From NCBI GenBank assembly GCA_905181865.1, contig CAJIZG010000004.1, positions 1 through 64,000 on the forward strand: 64,000 bases of DNA. Reading direction: 5' to 3'. The notes under the pieces were generated by a model. That model made no database searches. It was given only the letters and a program-made list of their open reading frames with translations, and was not told the origin of the DNA. Below, piece by piece: positions 55,316 through 63,652 of the stretch. The stretch's first letter is position 1; each line of letters starts with the position of its first letter. Origin of the DNA: Urechidicola croceus. GTDB lineage: Bacteria; Bacteroidota; Bacteroidia; Flavobacteriales; Flavobacteriaceae. A program made the translations under genes and the position numbers.

Positions 55316-55799
55316 AAAATATAATCTCCTTAATATATTGATGTTCTGGATTTCATGGCCAATTCTTGAAAACATTTCTTTTGAAAAGAATTTAAAGAGT
55401 GAAATGCTCGGATTGCGACAGGTAGTATAGTCGTGAATCAATTTGGATTTGTACTAAGGTTGGCGTCAAAATATGGCGTATGTTCATCTTGGTTGTAGCT
55501 AGGTAAATTCACAGAATTATTTCGGCCTATACGAAGTGTTTTTGCGCAAAATATGCGTTCGTTGTCAATAATACGTTGTAATACTTCCTTAACGGTCCAC
55601 CTGCCTATTGCATTAGAATAGTTACAATCATTATCATAAATTGATTCGAAAAATTGTAAGGTTGTTGCTTTTTGGTCGTTGAGACCTTGAATAAGTTCAA
55701 GGTCTCAACGACTAAAGATATGTAAGTTTTGTAGAATATGTTAAATTCGTTATTCTTTACCCTAAACCCTTTTATTTTAGGCTGAATTTCTACTTGCAT
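55316..55799 (-). pseudogene. DinB-family protein pseudogene
   Basis: Recognisable DinB four-helix-bundle sequence spread over frames: IKGFRVKNNEFNIFYKTYISL, then after a slip inside a palindrome LELIQGLNDQKATTLQFFES, IGRWTVKEVLQRIIDNERIF, AKTLRIGRNNSVNLPSYNQD, stop, and further on IGHEIQNINILRRLYF, the His-containing C-terminal helix. Family members bind a metal through three His residues; the first two His positions are already lost (VLQRIIDNE for the usual VLQHIIDxE). The 5' end overlaps the 3' end of ppc by about 20 bp. Non-functional. Confidence 0.75.
55675..55712. repeat. Perfect 17-bp inverted repeat with 4-nt loop
   Basis: Arms GTCGTTGAGACCTTGAA and TTCAAGGTCTCAACGAC with loop TAAG. 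Neither strand has a T-run after the stem, so it is not a standard terminator. It lies inside the DinB pseudogene at the point where the reading frame slips. Confidence 0.9.
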
Positions 55800-58368
55800 T
55801 GATATTTCCAAAAAGAGATCGAGTTACAATTTTCTCGTAAACTTCTATTTCTTTTGGATCAGGATTATCTTGGTTTTTCAATTCCTGAATTTTTCTTAAC
55901 GCAAACTGTTGGATCGTTAAAAGAGGCAATACAATGTTCTCTCTCACATCAATAGAAGCCTTTCCTTCTGGACTATTTTCCATTAATTGCTTATGACCAG
56001 CAACTTCTAAAATTAAACGTTTAGATAATTCGTATTCAGCGTGAATCAATTTCCAGAATTCACCAAACTCAGGATCATCTGCCATATAGGATGTTAATTC
56101 AAAGAATGATTTTGAAAGTGACATCATACTGTTCTCTAATAAGGTTTTGAAAAACTCGGATTTTTTATATAAATCTTTTACTTTATCCAATTCTCCTTTG
56201 TCTGCGTATTTTTTTATGGCAGTTCCTACTCCAAAAAAGCCAGGTACATTTTGTTTTAATTGACTCCAAGAACCAACAAATGGAATGGCGCGTAAATCAG
56301 CAAAATCTAATTGTTTAGAAGAAGATCTTTTTGAAGGTCTACTTCCAATATTGGTTTTTGCATAATATTTAAGCGTACTCATTTGCTCTAAATACGGTAG
56401 GAATTTCGGATGATTTTTAAAATTAACATAAGCCTCATAACTTGTTTGAGCCATATCGTCCATTAAGTCTTTCTGCTCATTAGAAAGAATATTTTTTGTT
56501 CCGCTAAACAATTCATTAGAGATTCCTGCACTTAATAATTGCTCTAAATTATATTGAGAAGAATCTTCGGTTCCAAAGTTTGAACTAATGGTTTGGCCTT
56601 GCACTGTTAATTGAATTTCTTGATTTTCAATTGATGGTCCAAAAGAAGCATAGAACTGATGTGTTTTTCCACCACCACGGGCAGGAGGTCCACCACGACC
56701 GTCAAAGAAAATAACTTTCACACCATATTTTCTAGACATAGCAGTTAGATTTTCTTTAGCCTTGTAAATACCCCAATTCGCCATTAAGTATCCACCGTCT
56801 TTGGTTCCGTCAGAGAAACCTAGCATAATGGTTTGTTTGTATTTTCTATTTTTTAAATGTTTTAAATATGCCTTGTTCTGATATAATTCTTCCATCACTG
56901 TATGCGCTACCTTTAAATCTTCGATGGTTTCAAATAAAGGAATTACATCAACAGTAAGTTTGCTGCCAAAACCACATAAATTTAACATGGCAAAGGTTTC
57001 CATTACATGTAAGGTAGTCTGGTTATTACTAATAATGTATCTATTACATCCTAGTTCACCATTTTTCTTTTGAATAGTTTTAATGGCGTAAATAGAGCCA
57101 ATAGTCTTTTCTAAAACTTCATTTTTATAACCACTATCCTTTATTTTTCCTTTTATAGTAGATAAAAATTCTACTTGTTCGTCTTCAGGAAAACTAGAAA
57201 AGTTTTTAGGGAAAGTAGTGTCTCCTTCTGCTTGTAATTCACTTACTAATTCTGTAAATGCACTGTGATGAACTCGACTATCTTGTCTGATGTCTAATGT
57301 TGCAAAATGGAAACCAAAGAGTTTAATTTTATGAATTAAATCATCTAAGTCTTCTAGAAATAATGATTTGTGTTTAGAAATTACAATTTCTCTTATTCTT
57401 AAAAGTTCATTTAATAACTCACTCAACTTTATTTGACCGCGTTGAGGTTTTGGATAGGTGATTTCTTGATAAACACGTTGCTCTAAAATAGAAATAGGCT
57501 CTTTCACTAAATCAAAAGTAAGACGTCTTTTTAACTTTCTTAAATCTCTGATATAGCTGATAAGCACAGCATGTCTTAAACGCTCCGCAACCTTTAAAGT
57601 AATTTCGGTTGTTACAAATGGATTTCCATCTCTATCTCCACCTGGCCAAAACCCAAGATTGATAACTTCATTAGATAGTTGGGCTTCTGCTGTGATATTT
57701 TGCTGGATATAATTACTTATTTTAGAAAACGAATGGTAAAATACATTCTCCAAATACCATATAAGGTTTATTGCTTCGTCATACGGAGTTGGCTTGTGCT
57801 GTTTGAAAAATTGTGTTTTCCCTAATTGAGAAAGTAATTTTTTAATCAACAATAAATCACGATCGTTAATCGCTTTTGTTAAGTCTGTAATGATACCAAG
57901 AACAGTTCCAGGGTAAAATTGTGTAGGATGGGCCGTTAGAACTATTCGAACTTTGAAATCATTCAAATACTTTGTCAAAGCTTCTAGTTGGTCATTCGAT
58001 TTTGCAATTTCCTTAGTATTTCTTAAGGTTCCTATTCCATTCATATTATTGATGATTGGGAATGCAGAATCTTCAATAGCATCAAATAATACTACCTGTC
58101 TTTCTATGTATTGAATAAATCGAAATAGTAATTTTATTTTTTCATCCTCAGATGGATTGTCTTGATATTTTTTAAAAAAATATTCAACAATCTCCGTTGG
58201 ATTCTTTTTATTTTTAAACCCTTTGTCGCAAGTCTCGTGAAATAGCGGAAGTAAAACTCCTGTGTTGCTAATACTGTCAAAAGGAAGTGAAGTAAAGATG
58301 CTGTTGTAAACTTGATACTTGTCTAAAACATTATCATTAAACCTTTTTAATTTGGTAGGTGTAGCCAT
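55777..58368 (-). CDS. ppc: Phosphoenolpyruvate carboxylase
   Basis: Carboxylates PEP to oxaloacetate, replenishing the TCA cycle. I use the ATG of MATPTKLKRF (58368), giving about 863 residues; the longer frame from 58407 adds 13 unlikely residues across the promoter. Signatures: VLTAHPTQF with catalytic His (about 145), GFWPGGDRDGNPFV (about 243-256), FDGRGGPPARGGG (about 560-572), GSRPSKR and AIPFVGSWSQLKQNVPGFFG. The C-terminus NASRNSA replaces the common QNTG; the last residues may vary in this phylum. A -7 box TATCTTTG lies 23 bp before the start. Single-gene unit. Confidence 0.96.
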   Translation of the reverse strand: MATPTKLKRFNDNVLDKYQVYNSIFTSLPFDSISNTGVLLPLFHETCDKGFKNKKNPTEIVEYFFKKYQDNPSEDEKIKLLFRFIQYIERQVVLFDAIEDSAFPIINNMNGIGTLRNTKEIAKSNDQLEALTKYLNDFKVRIVLTAHPTQFYPGTVLGIITDLTKAINDRDLLLIKKLLSQLGKTQFFKQHKPTPYDEAINLIWYLENVFYHSFSKISNYIQQNITAEAQLSNEVINLGFWPGGDRDGNPFVTTEITLKVAERLRHAVLISYIRDLRKLKRRLTFDLVKEPISILEQRVYQEITYPKPQRGQIKLSELLNELLRIREIVISKHKSLFLEDLDDLIHKIKLFGFHFATLDIRQDSRVHHSAFTELVSELQAEGDTTFPKNFSSFPEDEQVEFLSTIKGKIKDSGYKNEVLEKTIGSIYAIKTIQKKNGELGCNRYIISNNQTTLHVMETFAMLNLCGFGSKLTVDVIPLFETIEDLKVAHTVMEELYQNKAYLKHLKNRKYKQTIMLGFSDGTKDGGYLMANWGIYKAKENLTAMSRKYGVKVIFFDGRGGPPARGGGKTHQFYASFGPSIENQEIQLTVQGQTISSNFGTEDSSQYNLEQLLSAGISNELFSGTKNILSNEQKDLMDDMAQTSYEAYVNFKNHPKFLPYLEQMSTLKYYAKTNIGSRPSKRSSSKQLDFADLRAIPFVGSWSQLKQNVPGFFGVGTAIKKYADKGELDKVKDLYKKSEFFKTLLENSMMSLSKSFFELTSYMADDPEFGEFWKLIHAEYELSKRLILEVAGHKQLMENSPEGKASIDVRENIVLPLLTIQQFALRKIQELKNQDNPDPKEIEVYEKIVTRSLFGNINASRNSA

Positions 58369-58390
58369 AGTGAAATATTCTAATTTTTTA

Positions 58391-58398
58391 CAAAGATA
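58391..58398 (-). promoter_or_regulatory. Putative -7 box of ppc
   Basis: TATCTTTG on the minus strand matches TAnnTTTG and lies 23 bp before the chosen ppc ATG. No clear -33 TTTG is seen at the usual spacing. Confidence 0.4.
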
Positions 58399-58457
58399 TA
58401 AAATCATTTATTATTTTACTATAAATATGTAATAAAAATAGTAAAAAGAAATAAATT

Positions 58458-58489
58458 CTTGTCTATTAGTAAATTTTGTTTTACATTTG
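58458..58489 (+). promoter_or_regulatory. Putative Bacteroidota promoter of the membrane/HTH pair
   Basis: CTTG at 58458-58461 (consensus TTTG) and TACATTTG at 58482-58489 (exact TAnnTTTG) with a 20-bp spacer. It sits 25 bp before the GTG start of the membrane-protein gene. Confidence 0.5.
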
Positions 58490-58513
58490 AAAAATAAATT
58501 TAAACTTTAAGTC

Positions 58514-58990
58514 GTGAAAAATTGTTATTTATTTCCGTTTAGGTATAAAAAAATTGGGTGGATTCTAGTTTTGATTGGGCTGGGTTTTGGAGTTGTGTAT
58601 ATGCTAAATGAATTTGAGGGATTAAATTGGACTATAAATCTTTTTGCTCTGCTCAATGATGACCTTATTGGTGATGGAACTAATTTTAGTTGGGTTAAAA
58701 ATAATGTTTTCAATGAGTTGACTGCAACTTTGGTTATTATAGTAGGATTGTTAGTGGCGTTTAGTAAGTCAAAATTTGAAGACGAATACATTTCTGGTAT
58801 TCGAATGGAATCATTGATCTGGATAACTTATGTGAATTACGGAGTTTTATTATTCACTATATTATTTGTTTTTGGGATGTCTTTTTTTGATGTGATGATT
58901 TACAATATGTTTACCATTTTAATCTTTTTTGTTCTTAGATTTCATTTCATTTTATATAAGGCTAAAAGACACTTAAGTCATGAAGAATAA
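58514..58990 (+). CDS. Hypothetical membrane protein paired with HTH regulator
   Basis: A 158-residue protein starting at GTG, with four hydrophobic segments (about 12-31, 70-85, 103-124 and 127-147) and a Phe-rich C-terminal part. I do not recognise a named family, but small four-helix membrane proteins coupled to a short XRE-type regulator are common in Bacteroidota. The stop overlaps the ATG of the regulator by 11 bp, so the two are translationally coupled. A plausible membrane-sensor/regulator pair (inference). Confidence 0.7.
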   Translation: MKNCYLFPFRYKKIGWILVLIGLGFGVVYMLNEFEGLNWTINLFALLNDDLIGDGTNFSWVKNNVFNELTATLVIIVGLLVAFSKSKFEDEYISGIRMESLIWITYVNYGVLLFTILFVFGMSFFDVMIYNMFTILIFFVLRFHFILYKAKRHLSHEE

Positions 58991-59177
58991 TTTAAAAGTA
59001 GAGCGCGCTATAAAAAACATAACGCAGGCAGATTTAGCTGAATTTATTGGCGTGAGCCGGCAAACTATCAATGCAATGGAATTGAATAAGTATGTGCCAT
59101 CTACTGTATTGGCATTGAAAATATCACATGTGTTTGAAAAGAATGTAAATGATATTTTTTATCTTGATGATGATTGA
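58980..59177 (+). CDS. Small XRE-family HTH transcriptional regulator
   Basis: A 65-residue Cro/C1-type HTH protein consisting only of the DNA-binding domain: ITQADLAEFIGVSRQTINAM (about 14-33), then NKYVPSTVLALKISHVFEKN and the acidic tail NDIFYLDDD. This is the short type of XRE regulator that dimerises through its HTH and commonly represses the gene it overlaps. Cotranscribed with the preceding membrane protein. Confidence 0.9.
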   Translation: MKNNLKVERAIKNITQADLAEFIGVSRQTINAMELNKYVPSTVLALKISHVFEKNVNDIFYLDDD

Positions 59178-59243
59178 AAATCGTCACCGCAACCGGTGTC
59201 AGGATGTCATTTTATTTTGCAAGATTGGTCGCTTGATGTAAAG

Positions 59244-60584
59244 TTATTCTAAAAGTTTCTTTCGCATAGAACAACTAAGTTCTATCATGTGTTCAGTGTT
59301 GGAGCTGGTCTTGAATTTATCGTCAATTCGTTTTCCTAAGATCCAGATGATTTCATTTTTGGTATTGGTAAGAATCCAAGTCCGTTCTTTTTCTATAAGC
59401 GACATTTTTTCATCTTTAAAATAATCACTTAATTTCTTTTTACCTCTAAAACCAAGGGGTGTAAAAATGTCACCGTTTTTCCATTTTCTCATAATTAATG
59501 GAAATTTGACTGTATCAGCATCTATGAATACTTTGTTTTTTTGATTTTTACGCGACGCTGAATAACTTTTAATAGAAAATTCTAATTTCAAGTCGTGTGT
59601 TAAATATTCAGACACAAATTCTTTAAGCGTATAACTTGTGGGATTTGATTTAGTATCAATCTCTGTCAGGAATAAGAATTTACGGTCTTTAAGCAATCGA
59701 TGTGTTTTACTGAAAATTTGCTTTCCGCTTTGCGCATTTAATAAATGGAATACATCGTCCCATTCTTTGAAATTATAAGGTTTTAGCAGTTCGAACAGAT
59801 AGGGTTTTGGAACGCTCATTTTTTTGATTTCTTCAATGCTAATTTGAAGAATATCTCCTTTTGCGCTTATTACTTTTTCACGTAAATTGGAAACAGTATT
59901 TGCTATTAATTGTTGACTTCCTTTTAGGTGTTCCAACGTGTGTTCAAAAGTGTTTAACAAACTTGGATTCAATTCTTGTAAAACAGGAATAACTTGATGC
60001 CTAATTTTGTTTCGTGCATATTTGATAGAAGTATTACTTTCGTCCTCGCGCCATGCGATGTTATTGTCTAATGCATACTTTAAAATTTCATCACGTGTAA
60101 AAGGTAAAAGAGGTCTTACAATAGCTCCGTTAATGGTTGGAATACTAGTTAATCCATCTAATCCGGTACCGCGTGTAAAGTTGATAAGAAAAGTTTCAAG
60201 AACATCATTTTTGTGATGCGCTGTTAAGATATAATCATAGGATTTCTCGGTTTTAATTTTTTCAAACCAATCGTATCTTAATTCACGTGCAGCTAATTGA
60301 ATCGATATTTTTCGTTTTTTAGCATAGGCTTCTGTTTCAAAGGAGATGGAATGGAAGACGATATTCAAATCAGCAGCTATTTTTTTTAAGGACTCTTCGT
60401 CGAGCACACTTTCTTTTCCTCTTAAGTGAAAATTACAATGAGCCATTGAAATATCATATTTCAATTCGTGGAAGAGCGCTATCAATACATTACTGTCAAT
60501 ACCGCCAGAAACGGCAATGAGCAGTTTTTTGTCCTTTAAAAAAGGAAGATTTATAGTAAGGTGATTTTCAATTTTGGAGAGCAT
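59244..60584 (-). CDS. tilS: tRNA(Ile)-lysidine synthase
   Basis: Modifies C34 of tRNA-Ile(CAU) to lysidine, so that AUA is read as Ile. The 446-residue protein has the PP-loop ATPase motif AVSGGIDSN (about 23-31), HCNFHLRGKESVLDEE (about 49-64), LTAHHKNDVLETFLINFTRG (about 120-139), and the C-terminal TilS domain RKWKNGDIFTPLGFRGKKKL with KKLSDYFKDEKM. Essential in bacteria; length normal. Convergent with the HTH gene and 20 bp downstream of pabB, so probably cotranscribed with it. Confidence 0.96.
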   Translation of the reverse strand: MLSKIENHLTINLPFLKDKKLLIAVSGGIDSNVLIALFHELKYDISMAHCNFHLRGKESVLDEESLKKIAADLNIVFHSISFETEAYAKKRKISIQLAARELRYDWFEKIKTEKSYDYILTAHHKNDVLETFLINFTRGTGLDGLTSIPTINGAIVRPLLPFTRDEILKYALDNNIAWREDESNTSIKYARNKIRHQVIPVLQELNPSLLNTFEHTLEHLKGSQQLIANTVSNLREKVISAKGDILQISIEEIKKMSVPKPYLFELLKPYNFKEWDDVFHLLNAQSGKQIFSKTHRLLKDRKFLFLTEIDTKSNPTSYTLKEFVSEYLTHDLKLEFSIKSYSASRKNQKNKVFIDADTVKFPLIMRKWKNGDIFTPLGFRGKKKLSDYFKDEKMSLIEKERTWILTNTKNEIIWILGKRIDDKFKTSSNTEHMIELSCSMRKKLLE

Positions 60585-60604
60585 AATTAGGCAAATGTAC
60601 TAAA

Positions 60605-61918
60605 CTAATTAGAATTCAAGAGCACATCTCTCATGGCTTTTGCCTTAATCAAGCATTCTTCATATTCGTTTTCGGGGTTTGATTTAGAGGTAATAGCACC
60701 GCCAACAGAATAGGAAATGTACTTGTTTGTTGCATTGTATAAAATACTTCTAATAACCACATTAAAATCGAAATCTTTAGTTGGTGAAATATACCCAACG
60801 GCTCCAGAATACAGTCCTCTTTTTGTTTCTTCTAATTCTTCAATAATCTTCATAGCTGCAATTTTTGGTGCCCCTGTCATACTTCCCATAGGAAATAGAC
60901 TTTTTAAAATAGTTATGGAGTCAGTGTCTTTTGAAACTTCTGAAATTACGGTAGAAATGAGTTGATGAACCTGCTTGAAAGAGTGTGCTTTACATAACTC
61001 TGTAACTTTCACAGAGCCTTTAATGGCACTTCGTGAAAGATCATTTCGGACCAAGTCTACGATCATTATATTCTCCGTACGTTCTTTTAAATCATTCTCC
61101 AAGTTTTGTTTTAATATCGTGTCTTCTATACTGTTTTTCCCTCTTTTGGTAGTTCCCTTTATTGGTTGAGAGATGACCGTGTTTTTAGTTCGTTTTAAAA
61201 ATCGCTCGGGGGAGGCAGAGAGTAAGTATTTTTGATCTAACCTAAGAAAGGTAGAAAAAGGAGCGGCTGAAATCTCATTCAATTTTGAGTAAACATCAAC
61301 GGGGTTTATTTCTGAATTTTCAGCATAAAACTCTTGACAGAAGCTTACTTCGTATATGTCACCTCTATGAATGTGCGCTAAAACTTTATTTAGTTTATTG
61401 AAATATTCATCCTTATGAATTCTACGTTTTATTTTGATGTCATCAAAAGTGTGCAGTTTTTGTTCTGGTTGAAAAGCAGTAATCGTTTCAAGGTCCATAT
61501 CTATTTCATCAGAATAAGATGGGAGATATTTTACCTCTACCAATGTGTCTTTTATGAAAAATAACTTTTTAGGTTGAAAAAAGCATAGATCATTGAACTG
61601 CAAACCATCGAAATTAGTTGAATGTAAACTCTCAATGTCATTTTTTAAATCATATCCCAAATACCCAAAGAGATAATCTGAAGTTTTTTGATGATAATCT
61701 TTTAGACGCGAAAAAGAATTTTTATAGTTACATTCTAAAATTGAATGAGCTCCTATTGCGAGAATAGCATCATAGTCCGAGTGGTTTTGAGGTGTTTTAT
61801 TAACGAATTGATTATTAGAGTCTAGCCAGACAACATGTTTGAATTGTTGGGACCATTCCAATAGGTTGATCTTGAAATCCTCAATATTGGGTATTTGAAA
61901 TTTTCTCGAAATTCGCAT
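60605..61918 (-). CDS. pabB: Aminodeoxychorismate synthase component I
   Basis: Chorismate-binding enzyme of folate synthesis, converting chorismate and ammonia to 4-amino-4-deoxychorismate. The 437-residue protein has YEVSFCQEFYAE (about 190), ASPERFLKRTKNTVISQPIKGTTKRG with the PIKGT Lys that marks PabB rather than anthranilate synthase (about 235-260), MIVDLVRNDLSR, FPMGSMTGAPK and GLYSGAVGYISP, and near the end the metal-binding GGAITSKSNPENEYEE. Cotranscribed with tilS; a terminator separates it from lpdA. Confidence 0.92.
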   Translation of the reverse strand: MRISRKFQIPNIEDFKINLLEWSQQFKHVVWLDSNNQFVNKTPQNHSDYDAILAIGAHSILECNYKNSFSRLKDYHQKTSDYLFGYLGYDLKNDIESLHSTNFDGLQFNDLCFFQPKKLFFIKDTLVEVKYLPSYSDEIDMDLETITAFQPEQKLHTFDDIKIKRRIHKDEYFNKLNKVLAHIHRGDIYEVSFCQEFYAENSEINPVDVYSKLNEISAAPFSTFLRLDQKYLLSASPERFLKRTKNTVISQPIKGTTKRGKNSIEDTILKQNLENDLKERTENIMIVDLVRNDLSRSAIKGSVKVTELCKAHSFKQVHQLISTVISEVSKDTDSITILKSLFPMGSMTGAPKIAAMKIIEELEETKRGLYSGAVGYISPTKDFDFNVVIRSILYNATNKYISYSVGGAITSKSNPENEYEECLIKAKAMRDVLLNSN

Positions 61919-61930
61919 AGTAGTAAAAAT

Positions 61931-61960
61931 AAAAAAGTCCTTTCAAAGGGAAAGGACTTT
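61931..61960 (-). terminator. Intrinsic terminator of lpdA
   Basis: Stem AAAGTCCTTTC / GAAAGGACTTT with a small loop. The plus-strand A6 gives a T-run on the minus strand. It lies 20-50 bp downstream of the lpdA stop and 13 bp before the pabB start. Confidence 0.85.
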
Positions 61961-61980
61961 AATTTTATATTTTCAATGAA

Positions 61981-63378
61981 TTAACTATGAATTGATCTGC
62001 CGTCCACAGCTAAACACGCTTCTTTTATAGCTTCTGTATATGTTGGATGTGCATGAGAACTTCGTGCAACATCTTCTGATGATGCTCTAAATTCCATGGC
62101 AATAACTGCCTCTGCAATCATATCTGCAGCACGAGCACCGATTATATGCATTCCTAAAATTTCATCAGTATCTGCATGCGCCAATACCTTTACTTGACCA
62201 TCTATATCCATACTTGCTCTTGCTCTTCCTAATGCACGCATTGGGAAACTTCCTGCTTTGTAATTTACACCGGCTTCTTTCAATTGCTCTTCTGTTTTAC
62301 CAACAGAAGCAACTTCTGGCCATGTATAAACAACTCCAGGGATTAAATTATAATCAATATGAGGTTTCTGTCCTGCAATAATTTCAGCAGCCATACTACC
62401 TTCTTCTTCCGCTTTATGTGCCAACATAACTCCTTTAATTACATCTCCAATTGCATAAATATTTGAAACATTGGTTTGTAAATGATCATTTGTTGCTATT
62501 TGACCTCTTTCATTCATATTCACACCAGCATTTTCTAGACTTAATTTGTCTGTATATGGTCTTCGTCCAACAGAGACTAAACAGTAATCTCCTTCAAATG
62601 TAATAGGGTTTCCCTTTTTATCATCTGCGGTAACAGTAATAGTACCTCCAGTATTTTCAACAGAAGTTACTTTATGACTCGTAAAGAATTTAATTCCTTG
62701 CTTTTTTAAAGATTTTTGTAATTCTTTCGAAAGCATACCATCCATACCTGGAATAATCTTTGGCATAAATTCAACAATGGATACTTCTGAACCTAGTCGT
62801 TTATAGACTTGACCTAATTCCAATCCAATAAATCCACCACCAATCACTACTAATTTTTTAGGAATTTCAGTTAAACTTAATGCTTCGGTACTTGTAATAA
62901 CTCTCTTTTTATCAATAGTTATAAAAGGTAATGTAGAAGGTTTCGACCCTGTAGCAATAATAGTGTGCTTAGATGCTATGGTTTCAGATTTGTCGTCTGA
63001 TGTAATCGTAATATGAGTTGCATCTTTAAAACTTCCAAAACCTTGAAATACATCAATGTTGTTTTTGTCCATTAAAAAGTTAATGCCACCAGAAGTTTGA
63101 GAGACCACTTCGCTTTTACGATCAATCATTTGTTTGAAATTCACTTTCACATCTGAAGTTTCGATTCCATGTTTTTCAAAATGATTTACAGCATCGTGAT
63201 AATGGTGAGAAGAATCTAATAATGCTTTAGATGGGATACATCCAACATTTAAACAAGTTCCACCTAATGTGTTGTATTTTTCAATAATGGCTGTTTTTAA
63301 GCCTAACTGTGCACAGCGTATTGCTGCAACATAACCGCCAGGTCCAGAACCGATCACGGTTACATCATATGTACTCAT
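61981..63378 (-). CDS. lpdA: Dihydrolipoyl dehydrogenase
   Basis: The E3 component of 2-oxo-acid dehydrogenase complexes, reoxidising dihydrolipoamide with NAD. I start at MSTYDVTVIGSGPGG (63378, about 465 residues); the upstream 51 residues of the longer frame lack any E3 homology and would cross the promoter. FAD motif GSGPGGYVAAIRCAQLG, redox disulfide GGTCLNVGCIPSKALL, NAD motif VIGGGFIGLELG, second FAD motif IYAIGDVIKGVMLAHKAEEE, and C-terminal SHAHPTYTEA with the catalytic His-Glu pair. All catalytic residues are present. Confidence 0.96.
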   Translation of the reverse strand: MSTYDVTVIGSGPGGYVAAIRCAQLGLKTAIIEKYNTLGGTCLNVGCIPSKALLDSSHHYHDAVNHFEKHGIETSDVKVNFKQMIDRKSEVVSQTSGGINFLMDKNNIDVFQGFGSFKDATHITITSDDKSETIASKHTIIATGSKPSTLPFITIDKKRVITSTEALSLTEIPKKLVVIGGGFIGLELGQVYKRLGSEVSIVEFMPKIIPGMDGMLSKELQKSLKKQGIKFFTSHKVTSVENTGGTITVTADDKKGNPITFEGDYCLVSVGRRPYTDKLSLENAGVNMNERGQIATNDHLQTNVSNIYAIGDVIKGVMLAHKAEEEGSMAAEIIAGQKPHIDYNLIPGVVYTWPEVASVGKTEEQLKEAGVNYKAGSFPMRALGRARASMDIDGQVKVLAHADTDEILGMHIIGARAADMIAEAVIAMEFRASSEDVARSSHAHPTYTEAIKEACLAVDGRSIHS

Positions 63379-63401
63379 AATTTTTGGTATAAAATGAACT
63401 G

Positions 63402-63409
63402 CAAATTTA
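63402..63409 (-). promoter_or_regulatory. Putative -7 box of lpdA
   Basis: TAAATTTG on the minus strand matches TAnnTTTG and is 24 bp before the chosen lpdA ATG, which supports that start over the longer frame. Confidence 0.4.
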
Positions 63410-63574
63410 CTATAAATTATCAAGTATCCATTGAGAAAACAAGTAATATGAGCTGTCGGAGGTGTTACTTTTCTCGGAGGTCTACTAAATTGAAGAAATT
63501 TTTCTTTTTTTCTTAAGTTTTTATATTTCAAATAATGGATGACTAATAAGATTTGAGGTGAAAATAATCCAAAC

Positions 63575-63619
63575 TAAAAAAAAGAAACCTTTGAACACTA
63601 AGAATATTCAAAGGTTTCT
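63575..63619 (-). terminator. Intrinsic terminator of the CAP-domain gene
   Basis: Stem AGAAACCTTTGAA / TTCAAAGGTTTCT with an 11-nt loop, followed on the minus strand by T8. It lies about 34 bp after the stop of the CAP-domain gene. Confidence 0.85.
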
Positions 63620-63652
63620 AATTGAAACTAGTCGTGGGGTTGATTAATATTA

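Noticed and set aside
55675-55712. The strong hairpin as a terminator of ppc
   Set aside because: No T-run follows on the minus strand and it lies inside DinB-like coding sequence.
55777-58407. Upstream start for PEP carboxylase
   Set aside because: The extra 13 residues are not family-like and would be translated from the putative promoter.
61981-63531. N-terminally extended dihydrolipoyl dehydrogenase
   Set aside because: The FAD-binding start at 63378 matches the family, and a -7 box lies inside the extension.
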